Part shown: positions 1 to 6,119 of the stretch, one piece after another
Layout: each line of letters begins with the position of its first letter
Position numbering within the stretch: the first letter of the stretch is position 1
Source: Candidatus Hodarchaeota archaeon
Lineage (GTDB): Archaea > Asgardarchaeota > Heimdallarchaeia > Hodarchaeales > YT1-057
Assembly: GCA_016839955.1 (NCBI GenBank)
Contig: JAEOTI010000139.1
Coordinates: forward strand, 1 to 7,499
Length of the DNA: 7,499 bases
Reading direction: 5' to 3'
Position numbers and translations under genes: made by a program
Notes under the pieces: generated by a model
What the model was told of the DNA's origin: nothing
What the model saw: only the letters and a program-made list of their open reading frames with translations
Databases searched by the model: none

Positions 1-384
1 GGCATCCATATCTTGACAAATTCTTAATTTCTTGGCATCAGGACTGCTTGGCATGATTTTTATTGGAAACAAAGGATTGGGGGCAACTGATGGCAGTTTT
101 TGTAATAGTTCATCTGTGGGAATAGTCTCTTCGGAAGAATACCAATCATTACAATAAATAATATCCGTTAAATCAATTCCTTCTTCAAAAAGTGAAGTAG
201 AAAGTAATGGGACTTCAAAATCTAAATCTACAATAAGAACACGATAGCCTTGTCGAGAAAATCCTTGAGCTAACCCAATGACAAAAAGAGTTCGTTCCCA
301 AGACATTCCTAATGAGGAAATAGAAATAGTATAGCATTTTGATCCAAATTCTTCTTTCTTTTCAAGATCGGAAGGAACAACCAT
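1..384 (-). CDS. ParA/MinD-like protein with degenerate P-loop (partial, C-terminus off the left edge)
   Basis: The reading frame is open from an ATG at 384 through 128 codons to the window edge, so only the N-terminal part is visible. An AGGAGAG Shine-Dalgarno site lies nine bases upstream. It begins 16 bases after the stop of the ParA gene at 401-1225, so the two are almost certainly co-transcribed. Residues about 17-30 (ISISSLGMSWERT) occupy the P-loop position, but the glycine-rich GGTGK signature and its lysine are absent. The following helix and the strand VLIVDLDFEVP match the Walker A' region of its neighbour (VALIDFDFLGP). The simplest reading is a SIMIBI-class paralogue that has lost nucleotide binding and perhaps serves as a partner or regulator of the intact ATPase. 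The fold is well supported by this parallel, but the role is inference. The Walker B region lies outside the window. Confidence 0.72.
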   Translation of the reverse strand, partial: MVVPSDLEKKEEFGSKCYTISISSLGMSWERTLFVIGLAQGFSRQGYRVLIVDLDFEVPLLSTSLFEEGIDLTDIIYCNDWYSSEETIPTDELLQKLPSVAPNPLFPIKIMPSSPDAKKLRICQDMDA

Positions 385-400
385 TTTTCTACACTCTCCT

Positions 401-1225
401 CTAGATGAAATCTGCAACTGAAGCTAAAATATTAGCACTACATTCCTGGATGGATTTAGCATAAGGGTGATCGGGATAATTTAAGACAAAGATCCTGTCT
501 GCTTGTGAACGAGCAATATCACATAGACAATCTAACCAAGCATACACTTGGATTTCGCTGGATTCAGAAAATTCTGACGCTTCTTTTACGATTTGATGAT
601 AATCTGCATCTGCACAGGATAGTGAACTATGTGGTTGCCAATTTTTATTCAAAGCTCGATTAAAGATAATCCCAACTGCTTTATCTTCTGAGTAACCTTT
701 AATCAATGCTTCAGTTACCATTTTAGTGCCTTCTAGGTCTGATCGTGTTGGTTTCATCACAAGTGCAACGCAATCCGAAATAAAAATCGCATTTGCGACA
801 TCTCGCCGTAATCCGGGTCCAGTATCAATGACGATATAATCATACCCAAGATCTTCCTCTAAGATAGCTTGCATTTCTATTGTTTGTTCTAATGCAGCTT
901 TTAGGGCATCTTCAGTCAATGAATGAATGCCCTGTATCGTCTGTGGGCGAGGATCAGCAATTCCGACAATAAGTTTTCCTCCCCCTGATTCAAACTCAGA
1001 ATGATTATATTCAACTAAAACGTCTTCAATATTAGAATTACTATAGATTGCTTCATTAATAAATTTAAGTTCTGGGTTTTTGAATACGCTGAATAAAGCT
1101 GGTCCTAAAAAATCAAAATCTATCAGAGCAACTTTTTTTTCTTTTGCCAAATGCGCAGAAAAATTAAGGCTGGTCATTGTCTTTCCAGTACCACCCTTAT
1201 AACTGTTAAAAGTAATTGTAGTCAT
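401..1225 (-). CDS. ParA/MinD-family P-loop ATPase
   Basis: This is a 274-residue cytoplasmic ATPase of the SIMIBI class. A deviant Walker A motif KGGTGKT sits at residues 10-16, directly after the first beta strand (MTTITFNSY). The Walker A' strand VALIDFDF is at about 32-39, and Walker B is YDYIVIDTGPG with its aspartate near residue 134. A late NYPDHPYAKSI segment resembles the C-terminal region common in MinD/ParA proteins. Family members use ATP-dependent dimerisation to position DNA, protein complexes or membrane machinery. No ParB-like gene or centromere-like array is visible here, so a partition role is not shown. A GTG nine bases upstream could lengthen the protein by three residues, but that GTG lies inside the Shine-Dalgarno site, so the ATG at 1225 is preferred. 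It is the first gene of a pair with the degenerate paralogue at 1-384. Confidence 0.9.
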   Translation of the reverse strand: MTTITFNSYKGGTGKTMTSLNFSAHLAKEKKVALIDFDFLGPALFSVFKNPELKFINEAIYSNSNIEDVLVEYNHSEFESGGGKLIVGIADPRPQTIQGIHSLTEDALKAALEQTIEMQAILEEDLGYDYIVIDTGPGLRRDVANAIFISDCVALVMKPTRSDLEGTKMVTEALIKGYSEDKAVGIIFNRALNKNWQPHSSLSCADADYHQIVKEASEFSESSEIQVYAWLDCLCDIARSQADRIFVLNYPDHPYAKSIQECSANILASVADFI

Positions 1226-1230
1226 ATTTT

Positions 1231-1236
1231 TCACCT
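1231..1236 (-). promoter_or_regulatory. Shine-Dalgarno site AGGTGA that sets the ParA start
   Basis: On the minus strand AGGTGA lies five bases before the ATG at 1225 and matches the archaeal anti-Shine-Dalgarno sequence well. The alternative GTG start at 1234 falls within it, which argues for the ATG. Confidence 0.7.
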
Positions 1237-1410
1237 AAAACATAAGTGGTGTCTTTTTTGAAGCAGATCTACCAAAATTAATTGTTAATGGCTTGAACAT
1301 CAAGAATAATTTCAGACTCTTTTGATTTGTTCAACATTATATCTTTCTAGGGGAAAAGATGTGGTCCCTTTTTGATCCACCATTGATAAATAAACTGACT
1401 TTTTGTTTTC

Positions 1411-1418
1411 TTTAAATT
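1411..1418 (+). promoter_or_regulatory. Candidate TATA box for the acyl-CoA dehydrogenase-ETF operon
   Basis: TTTAAATT lies about 30 bases before the AGGTG site, so transcription would start near 1440 with a very short leader. The upstream bases are pyrimidine-rich and do not form a good purine BRE. A second AT-rich candidate is GATAAATAAA just upstream (around 1385-1394). The assignment is tentative. Confidence 0.35.
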
Positions 1419-1442
1419 GTAGTTAAATTAGTAATATACTGT

Positions 1443-1447
1443 AGGTG
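1443..1447 (+). promoter_or_regulatory. Shine-Dalgarno site AGGTG favouring a TTG start
   Basis: AGGTG precedes the TTG at 1459 by 11 bases and the in-frame ATG at 1471 by 23 bases. The spacing favours the TTG start, though 11 is on the long side. Confidence 0.45.
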
Positions 1448-1458
1448 GGATTCTGTAG

Positions 1459-2688
1459 TTGAAACAGATTATGAAGATCTTAAAAACATTCAACTTTAGC
1501 AAAGAGGAAGCAGAACAGAATAAAATGATTCTCGAAATGGTTGATGAATTAGTAACAAATGAAATCATAGAAAAAAATATGGACGAGAGTTGGGATCAAG
1601 AAGGGGCTTCTTTTGATCCTGAGACTAAGAAAGTAGCTTATCCTCCCGGTATGATGGATGTTTTCAAGAAATGTCAGCAAAACGAGTTGTTTGGATTAAT
1701 TGTTCCTGAGAGATACAATGGTTTTGGATTATCATATACTCTTCATTGTGCTGTTATTGAATTAATGGCCCGTGGAGCACTTTCATTTTCAATGTTCTTT
1801 CCAAGTCAAGGCTTGAACATAGAAATTATCAAAAATTTTGGAACTGATCAGGCAAAAGAGAAGTATTTGCCTGATTTAGCAAGTGGTAAGCGAATTGGAG
1901 CCATGGCATTTTCCGAACCTGATGCAGGATCTGATATTTCTGCAATAAAAACAAAAGCAACTCGGGAAGGTGACTCATATTACCTTACTGGAAATAAGAT
2001 TTGGCTCTCTCATGGAGGTGCAGCAGGAACCTACATTGGTTTAGCAATCACTGATAAAGAGAAAGGACCAAGAGGCTTGAGCGCGTTCATCATTGATCCA
2101 GAGATCGCAAAAGAGAAACTTGAAGTGATTCGGATTGAGGAAAAAATGGGGCTTCATGGATCAATTACAGCGCAAGTAGCCCTTAATAACTGTGAAGTTC
2201 CTGCAGAAAATCTTCTTGGAAAAGAAAATGATGGTCTTCGGCTAATATTAGGTAGTTTGGCATCCAGTAGAATTGGGATTGGAGCCCAGGCAACTGGTAT
2301 AGCAGAAGCTGCTCTCCTAGAAGCAATAAATCATGCGAACCAACGAACTCAATTTGGAAAACCAATCGGTAAACATCAAGCTATCGGTTTCAAACTAGCT
2401 GATATGGCGACATCTGTTCATAACTCACGACTCCTTTACTTAAATTGTGCACAGATGAAATATAATGGTGAAGATACAAGAGTTGAATCTTCTTATGCAA
2501 AATATTATGGGACAGAAATCGCCCAACAGGTCACTTATGACGCTGTTCAAGTACATGGGGGTTATGGATATTCTAGAGAATATCGAGTGGAGAGATTATT
2601 CCGGGATGCTAGAGTATTAACTATTTACGAAGGCACTAGCGAAATGCAGAAATTAATAATTAGTAGAGCACAGTTATCTCGTGCTTAA
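1459..2688 (+). CDS. Acyl-CoA dehydrogenase (FAD-dependent)
   Basis: This is a 409-residue flavoenzyme that would oxidise an acyl-CoA to the 2,3-enoyl-CoA and pass electrons to the ETF encoded just downstream. The family signatures are clear: AFSEPDAGSD at about 150-159 in the middle domain; TQFGKPIGKHQ at 297-307; and the C-terminal signature beginning QVHGGYGYSREYRVER at 364, followed by LFRDAR. The catalytic base is retained as E391 in IYEGTSE, the position used by medium- and short-chain dehydrogenases. The protein is somewhat longer than the usual 380 or so residues because of an N-terminal stretch before the first helical domain, including ESWDQEG and VAYPPGMMDVFKK. The start is taken as TTG at 1459 on the basis of the AGGTG site; ATG at 1471 is the alternative and would remove four residues. 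Acyl-chain specificity cannot be read from the sequence. It is the first gene of a three-gene operon. Confidence 0.95.
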   Translation: MKQIMKILKTFNFSKEEAEQNKMILEMVDELVTNEIIEKNMDESWDQEGASFDPETKKVAYPPGMMDVFKKCQQNELFGLIVPERYNGFGLSYTLHCAVIELMARGALSFSMFFPSQGLNIEIIKNFGTDQAKEKYLPDLASGKRIGAMAFSEPDAGSDISAIKTKATREGDSYYLTGNKIWLSHGGAAGTYIGLAITDKEKGPRGLSAFIIDPEIAKEKLEVIRIEEKMGLHGSITAQVALNNCEVPAENLLGKENDGLRLILGSLASSRIGIGAQATGIAEAALLEAINHANQRTQFGKPIGKHQAIGFKLADMATSVHNSRLLYLNCAQMKYNGEDTRVESSYAKYYGTEIAQQVTYDAVQVHGGYGYSREYRVERLFRDARVLTIYEGTSEMQKLIISRAQLSRA

Positions 2689-2712
2689 TAGTTGATTTTG
2701 GGGATATGAAAC

Positions 2713-3513
2713 GTGAATATACTAGTTTTTATTAAAGAGACTGTTAGTCGTAATGCTGAACTTTCATCAGATGAAATCTGGCCTGGTGATCGTGACGACG
2801 ACGATATTATGTTAAATGATTATGATAAACATGCTCTTGAAGCTGCATTACAAATTGTGGAATCAAAAGGTGAAGGGAAAGTTACTGCAATTTGTTTTGG
2901 AGCAGAGACTGCAGAAAAAGTACTAAAACGAGCAGTTGCAATGGGAATTAATGATATAATTCGAGTAGATAATGAAGATGAGGAGATCATGGATCCTTTC
3001 CTGGTTTCTAAAGTACTTACTGCTACTGCTAAGAAGTTAGATTACGACCTGATTCTTTTCGGAATGCAAAGTTTTGACTTTGGCACTGCTACTATGGCTC
3101 CTATGGTTGCTGAACGCCTTGATCTTCCTGCTGCTTGTTGGGTAGAAAAAATTGAATTCCAAAATGGGGGAGTTGCCGTAGAGAAGGTAATAGAAGGTGG
3201 AATTCGAAAAATTAAGTTGGATTTACCTGCTGTACTAAGCATCGCATCAACTGGAGACTATGAAGAACCTCGTTACACTAGTGTTCGAAGAATCATGCAA
3301 GCAAGCCGTACTGAAGTTCCAGTCTGGGATCTTGATGATTTAGATATAGATTTAGAGGTTAAATCAAATATTGAAATGGTTCAAGTTACTGAACCTGAAG
3401 CTAGGGCCGAAGAGTGTGTTGTTTTCAAGGAAGACGAACCAGGAGCACTTGTTGACCAACTAATATCGACATTGAAGGAAAAAGGACTGAATATTGGTAC
3501 ATACAAGGAGTAG
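2713..3513 (+). CDS. etfB: Electron transfer flavoprotein, beta subunit
   Basis: This 266-residue subunit forms the EtfAB heterodimer that accepts electrons from acyl-CoA dehydrogenases. The N-terminus MNILVFIKETVS is typical of EtfB and fixes the GTG start at 2713. GGGGA lies eight bases upstream, and the gene begins 24 bases after the dehydrogenase stop. A nucleotide-binding Rossmann-like core covers about residues 1-200. The EtfB signature appears as EGGIRKIKLDLPAV (161-174) followed by EEPRYTSVRRIMQA (184-197). The segment GMQSFDFGTATMAPMVAERL at 117-136 is in the place where electron-bifurcating ETFs, as I recall them, carry a DGDTA motif. Here it reads DFGTA, so bifurcation is neither shown nor excluded. 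The C-terminal arm (about 200-266) should wrap around EtfA. Confidence 0.96.
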   Translation: MNILVFIKETVSRNAELSSDEIWPGDRDDDDIMLNDYDKHALEAALQIVESKGEGKVTAICFGAETAEKVLKRAVAMGINDIIRVDNEDEEIMDPFLVSKVLTATAKKLDYDLILFGMQSFDFGTATMAPMVAERLDLPAACWVEKIEFQNGGVAVEKVIEGGIRKIKLDLPAVLSIASTGDYEEPRYTSVRRIMQASRTEVPVWDLDDLDIDLEVKSNIEMVQVTEPEARAEECVVFKEDEPGALVDQLISTLKEKGLNIGTYKE

Positions 3514-3522
3514 TGAGATCAG

Positions 3523-4491
3523 ATGGCAACAATATTAGTAATTCTTGAAGTCGCAAAAGGAAAGATCGTAGGTCATTCAAAAGAATGTTTATCTGCAGTA
3601 AAAGAACTTTCAGGTCAAATGGGCTCTGCTGATATAGTTGGAGTAATGTTAGGTCATGAAATCGGAACCTTAGCAAATGAAGCTATAAAATTAGGAGTTT
3701 CTAAAGTTTATAAAATTGATTCTTCAGAGCTCAAAGGAATAAATCTCCTTATTCATGTAAGATCCATTAGTAAATTGATTAACGAAATAAATCCAGAGGT
3801 AATTATGGTCGGAGCGAGCCTATACGGTCAAGAAATGATGCCACGGTTAGCTGCACGGTTCGACACTTTTCCTATGGCTGGGCTAAAAGATATCAAAAAA
3901 GAAGGAGAGAATCTTATAGGCCAACACCCACTCTTTGAAGAGAAACTATTTGGCACAATCAAGGGAGATCTGGGTAGTACGGTTTTCATCAGTATCCTGT
4001 CTGGAAATTATTCTGAAGTAGAACTAGATGATTCTCTTTCGGGTGAAATAATTGATTATTCTCCCACAGTTGAAGATAGTGACAACAGGGAGAGTTTCGT
4101 GGAAGAACGAATTGCAGATATTAGTGTTGACATAACTAAGGCCAAATTGATCGTTTCTGGAGGTAGGGGCGTCGGATCTAAAGATAAGTTTCCAGTAATT
4201 TTTGAAGCAGCAAAAACTCTCGGGGGAGAAGTAGGAGCTAGTCGTGCAGCAGTAGATGCTGATTGGGTAGCTTATGATCATGAGGTTGGCCAAACTGGAA
4301 AAATTGTCACACCTGATTTTTATATCGCATGTGGAATTTCAGGTGCGATGCAACACCTTGTTGGCATGAGGAATGCCAAAACTATTATTGTTATCAACAC
4401 TGATGAAGAGGCTCCGATCCTAGAGGTTGCCCATTTCGCTGTAATTGGAGACCTTCATGCGGTACTTCCTGAGTTAGCAAAAAAAGCATAG
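3523..4491 (+). CDS. etfA: Electron transfer flavoprotein, alpha subunit
   Basis: This 322-residue FAD-binding partner of EtfB starts at an ATG nine bases after the etfB stop, which implies coupled expression. The N-terminal domain (about 1-195) is the ETF alpha/beta fold. The C-terminal FAD domain begins at KLIVSGGRGVG (208-218). The flavin-contact residues known from human ETF are all present with the same mutual spacing: R241 in SRAAVD, T258 in VGQTGK and H278 in GISGAMQHLVG. The ETF-alpha signature runs FYIACGISGAMQHLVGM (266-282). There is no fused ferredoxin domain, unlike some anaerobic EtfA proteins. The protein is soluble, with no signal peptide or membrane segment. As the last gene of the operon it is followed by a T-rich terminator. 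Confidence 0.96.
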   Translation: MATILVILEVAKGKIVGHSKECLSAVKELSGQMGSADIVGVMLGHEIGTLANEAIKLGVSKVYKIDSSELKGINLLIHVRSISKLINEINPEVIMVGASLYGQEMMPRLAARFDTFPMAGLKDIKKEGENLIGQHPLFEEKLFGTIKGDLGSTVFISILSGNYSEVELDDSLSGEIIDYSPTVEDSDNRESFVEERIADISVDITKAKLIVSGGRGVGSKDKFPVIFEAAKTLGGEVGASRAAVDADWVAYDHEVGQTGKIVTPDFYIACGISGAMQHLVGMRNAKTIIVINTDEEAPILEVAHFAVIGDLHAVLPELAKKA

Positions 4492-4494
4492 TTA

Positions 4495-4540
4495 GGAAAA
4501 GGGAGAGATCCTTCCTTTTTTCCTTAATTTTCTTCTTTTT
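4495..4540 (+). terminator. T-rich terminator after etfA
   Basis: Directly after the etfA stop, a weak AAGG/CCTT stem is followed by repeated T-tracts at 4516-4521, 4528-4531 and 4536-4540. This fits archaeal termination, which relies on U-rich stretches more than on strong hairpins. It fills nearly the whole 51-bp gap between the convergent genes. Confidence 0.6.
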
Positions 4541-4542
4541 AG

Positions 4543-5766
4543 TTAAATTAATTCAGCAACGATTTCAGCAATATCTTTTATTTCGATTTTTTCCTCGACA
4601 TCCAAAGTTTTTGTAGCATCAATGAAATTTAGCAAACAGAAATAACAAGCTGTTGCCATAAGATTTGCACCTACTTCAAGAGCTTGTTCAACCCTAGGAT
4701 TAGCAAATCGCATTTGGATGGGTGTATCCTGGAAAAATCTTCCTCCTCCACCCCCACAACATAAAGAAAAGTCTCGATTTCTTTTCATTTCTACAAATTG
4801 AATTCCAGGAATTGCCTGAATGATATTCCGTGGTTCATCATAGATCTTGTTATGCCGACCAAGGTAACATGGGTCTTGATAGGTGACTACTTTATCTATT
4901 TTCTTTGAAAATCTTAAAGATCCATCCTTTATTTTTTCTGCAAGAAATTCTGTGTAATGTTGAATTTTGATGTCTTCTGGTAAACCATAGAGTTTGAAAG
5001 CGTTATAAGAATGTGGAGAAGTGGTGATTATTCGGTTAATTTCCATTTTTTTCATTTTTTTCAGATTATCTTTACTTAATGCGTCAAAAAGCATCTCTTC
5101 TCCTAAAGTTTTTGCACAATTCCCACAGTCCTTTTCGTCCTTGAGAACACCCCAATCTATATCGAGATGATTGAGAATTTTTACCATGGACTTTGCTATA
5201 TTCTGTGCTCTTGGATCGTAAGCTGCTGTACATCCAACAAAGTATACAACATCAATTTTATCCTTCTTCTTTAATATGCGGACATCTAATCCTTTTGCCC
5301 AGTCCATTCTCTCTCTTTTTGGGCGCAGCCAAGGATTTCCGTTTTCAAAAAGTGAATCTAATGCATTTGTCACCGTTGTAGGAATATTTCTTCCGTCTTC
5401 AAGAGCTATAGCTCTTAGAGCCGACATAATATCCGGAATTCGAACTCCTCGAGGACATGTTTCGAGGCATTGCAAACACGTCGTACATAACCAAGTATTT
5501 TCTGATTTAGGATCAAAAAGGCCAAATTGAGCTTGCCGGATTATTCTGCGAGAATTAAATTCAATATAATCGCCCCAAGGACAGATGCCTGTACAAGTGC
5601 CACATTGGAAGCAGTAGTCTAGAGTGGCTCCCCCTGCTTCTTTAACCTTATTTGCAAATTCAGGGTTTATATTAGTGATTTTTAATGGAGTTGATTCTTC
5701 TTCTGTCAAAGAATTAACCTTCTTGACGAGTGTTTTTGGTCTTTCTCGCGTCACATTTATGTTCAT
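4543..5766 (-). CDS. HdrD/GlpC-like (Fe-S)-binding oxidoreductase with two 4Fe-4S motifs and CCG domains
   Basis: This soluble 407-residue protein resembles the HdrD/GlpC/GlcF class (COG0247 type). Two ferredoxin-type clusters are complete: C52, C55, C58, C62P and C94, C97, C100, C104P. Two CCG (cysteine-rich) domains follow. The second is intact (C300, then C336-C337-G, then C374 and C377; spacing CX35CCX36CXXC), as needed for an HdrB-type non-cubane 4Fe-4S cluster. The first is degenerate: C179 is kept, CCG reads DCG (213-215), and the usual CPHC is SPHS at 250-253. It has no transmembrane helices, so it lacks the cytochrome b-like anchor of membrane ETF:quinone Fe-S oxidoreductases. A TTG at 5826 would add 20 residues, but they overlap the likely TATA box, so the ATG at 5766 is chosen. 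It converges on the acyl-CoA dehydrogenase-ETF operon, which suggests, without proving, that it takes electrons from EtfAB and passes them to a thiol/disulfide, quinone or unknown partner. Confidence 0.9.
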   Translation of the reverse strand: MNINVTRERPKTLVKKVNSLTEEESTPLKITNINPEFANKVKEAGGATLDYCFQCGTCTGICPWGDYIEFNSRRIIRQAQFGLFDPKSENTWLCTTCLQCLETCPRGVRIPDIMSALRAIALEDGRNIPTTVTNALDSLFENGNPWLRPKRERMDWAKGLDVRILKKKDKIDVVYFVGCTAAYDPRAQNIAKSMVKILNHLDIDWGVLKDEKDCGNCAKTLGEEMLFDALSKDNLKKMKKMEINRIITTSPHSYNAFKLYGLPEDIKIQHYTEFLAEKIKDGSLRFSKKIDKVVTYQDPCYLGRHNKIYDEPRNIIQAIPGIQFVEMKRNRDFSLCCGGGGGRFFQDTPIQMRFANPRVEQALEVGANLMATACYFCLLNFIDATKTLDVEEKIEIKDIAEIVAELI

Positions 5767-5788
5767 TGATATCCAAAGGAGTATAGAG

Positions 5789-5796
5789 TAAATAAA
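5789..5796 (-). promoter_or_regulatory. Likely TATA box of the Fe-S oxidoreductase gene
   Basis: On the minus strand TTTATTTA is centred about 26-27 bases before the ATG at 5766, exactly where an archaeal TATA box would put the transcription start. The mRNA would therefore be leaderless or nearly so. GGATATC just before the ATG is at best a weak Shine-Dalgarno site, which agrees with this. Confidence 0.5.
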
Positions 5797-5838
5797 CTCT
5801 TTTCTGAGATATGGATTCTTTTTCAATTATTTAACAGT

Positions 5839-6039
5839 TTGCCAGAAGTCCCCTTGCGAAAGCTGGGGGATGAATGGTATAATTCCAGTGGCCTCCCTCA
5901 AAGAGTTATAAAGCCTGTTAGTATAGAAAAGGTGGGTATTGCTGAATGTCGTGTGAACCGACGATCCTTGCTGGAATATCATCTGGCGACGGGTGAGATG
6001 GGTGTACAAGGGTCTTCTGCGACAAACCGCCAAATGTAA
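5839..6039 (+). pseudogene. Possible C-terminal tail of a decayed TnpB reading frame
   Basis: A plus-strand frame runs through the hairpin-rich block and stops at 6037-6039, about 80 bases before the element's right end. That is where TnpB stop codons usually fall relative to the right-end hairpin. The peptide (for example IKPVSIEKVGIAECR in its middle) has the low-complexity, poorly conserved look of TnpB tails after the zinc finger. No CxxC pair, RuvC motif or good start signal is present. It may equally be a chance frame across a structured RNA, so it is recorded as a possible remnant, not a gene. Confidence 0.25.
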
Positions 6040-6119
6040 AACGAAAGTTTCTCTTTTCTTAGAGAAAAGAGTTCGGAGGACTCGCAGGAAGCTCCATCCG
6101 AAAGGGTGGGGTAGTTCAC
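5848..6119 (+). ncRNA. Putative omega-RNA-like structured RNA
   Basis: Read on the plus strand, this stretch folds into consecutive hairpins. H1 (5848-5871) has about ten pairs with one mismatch and a GAAA loop. H2 (5948-5962) is GTCG/CGAC. H3 (5963-6014) pairs GATCCTTG with CAAGGGTC and encloses CATCT/AGATG (5980-6000). H4 (6039-6050) is AAAC-GAAA-GTTT. H5 (6051-6071) is a perfect 9-bp CTCTTTTCT/AGAAAAGAG stem. H6 (6091-6112) has nine pairs including wobbles and a GAAA loop. Three of the loops are C(GAAA)G, which is a stable GNRA tetraloop only on this strand. Omega-RNAs of TnpB systems overlap the end of tnpB and finish at the right end, with the guide copied from the flank. The layout here fits, but expression and function are inference. 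Confidence 0.5.
6091..6119 (+). repeat. IS605-type right-end hairpin and terminal AGTTCAC
   Basis: GCTCCATCC (6091-6099) pairs with GGGTGGGGT (6104-6112) around a GAAA loop and is preceded by GCAGGAA. The single-stranded AGTTCAC at 6113-6119 follows. In the family this structure is bound by TnpA for strand cleavage and forms the 3' scaffold of the guide RNA. The flank from 6120 on would be the guide. Confidence 0.55.

Larger units (their letters stand above)
1226..1458. other. Divergent intergenic regulatory region
   Basis: This 233-bp AT-rich region separates the minus-strand ParA pair from the plus-strand acyl-CoA dehydrogenase operon, so it should hold promoters for both. Two short dyads of the same 5-3-5 layout lie close together: ATTAA-TTG-TTAAT at 1277-1289 and CTTGA-ACA-TCAAG at 1292-1304. 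They could be regulator half-sites, although AT-rich DNA yields such dyads by chance. No open reading frame or RNA gene is recognised here. Confidence 0.5.
5835..6119 (+). mobile_element. IS200/IS605 (IS1341-like) remnant or non-autonomous element without TnpB core
   Basis: This block occupies most of the 386-bp gap between the Fe-S gene and the aminotransferase. A hand count of 5841-6120 gives about 49% G+C, against roughly a third in neighbouring gene stretches. Its right end, a 9-bp hairpin with a GAAA loop followed by AGTTCAC, matches the form I know from IS605-family TnpB elements (GGAAGCYCC...GGGTAGTTCAC). Near the left edge is another hairpin of similar design (GAAGTCCCC, GAAA loop, GGGGGAT). 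No TnpB RuvC or zinc-finger motif and no TnpA Y1 transposase lies inside, so the element is either a decayed 3' remnant or a TnpB-less derivative mobilised in trans. The family makes no target duplication, so the left boundary is only approximate. Confidence 0.55.

Noticed and set aside
1226..1234. GTG start at 1234 for the ParA-like ATPase
   Set aside because: The GTG is part of the AGGTGA ribosome-binding site for the ATG at 1225.
2183..2365. Antisense small frames inside the dehydrogenase and ETF genes (also 3042-3242, 3425-3676, 4024-4293, and 5193-5530 in the Fe-S gene)
   Set aside because: They lie wholly opposite strongly conserved coding sequence (3425-3676 also spans the short etfB-etfA gap), have no family motifs and no ribosome-binding sites.
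5767..5826. N-terminal extension of the Fe-S protein from a TTG at 5826
   Set aside because: The extra 20 residues cover the likely TATA box, have no Shine-Dalgarno support and show no family similarity.
5827..6033. Minus-strand 68-residue frame across the hairpin block
   Set aside because: It has no start signal or recognisable motif and overlaps the stems of the putative RNA. The GNRA loops favour the other strand.
5835..6119. RNase P RNA or another housekeeping RNA
   Set aside because: The segment GGAGGACTC and the many hairpins brought RNase P to mind, but the universal GAGGAAAGTC-type P4 core and its distal partner are absent, and the right end fits IS605 better.
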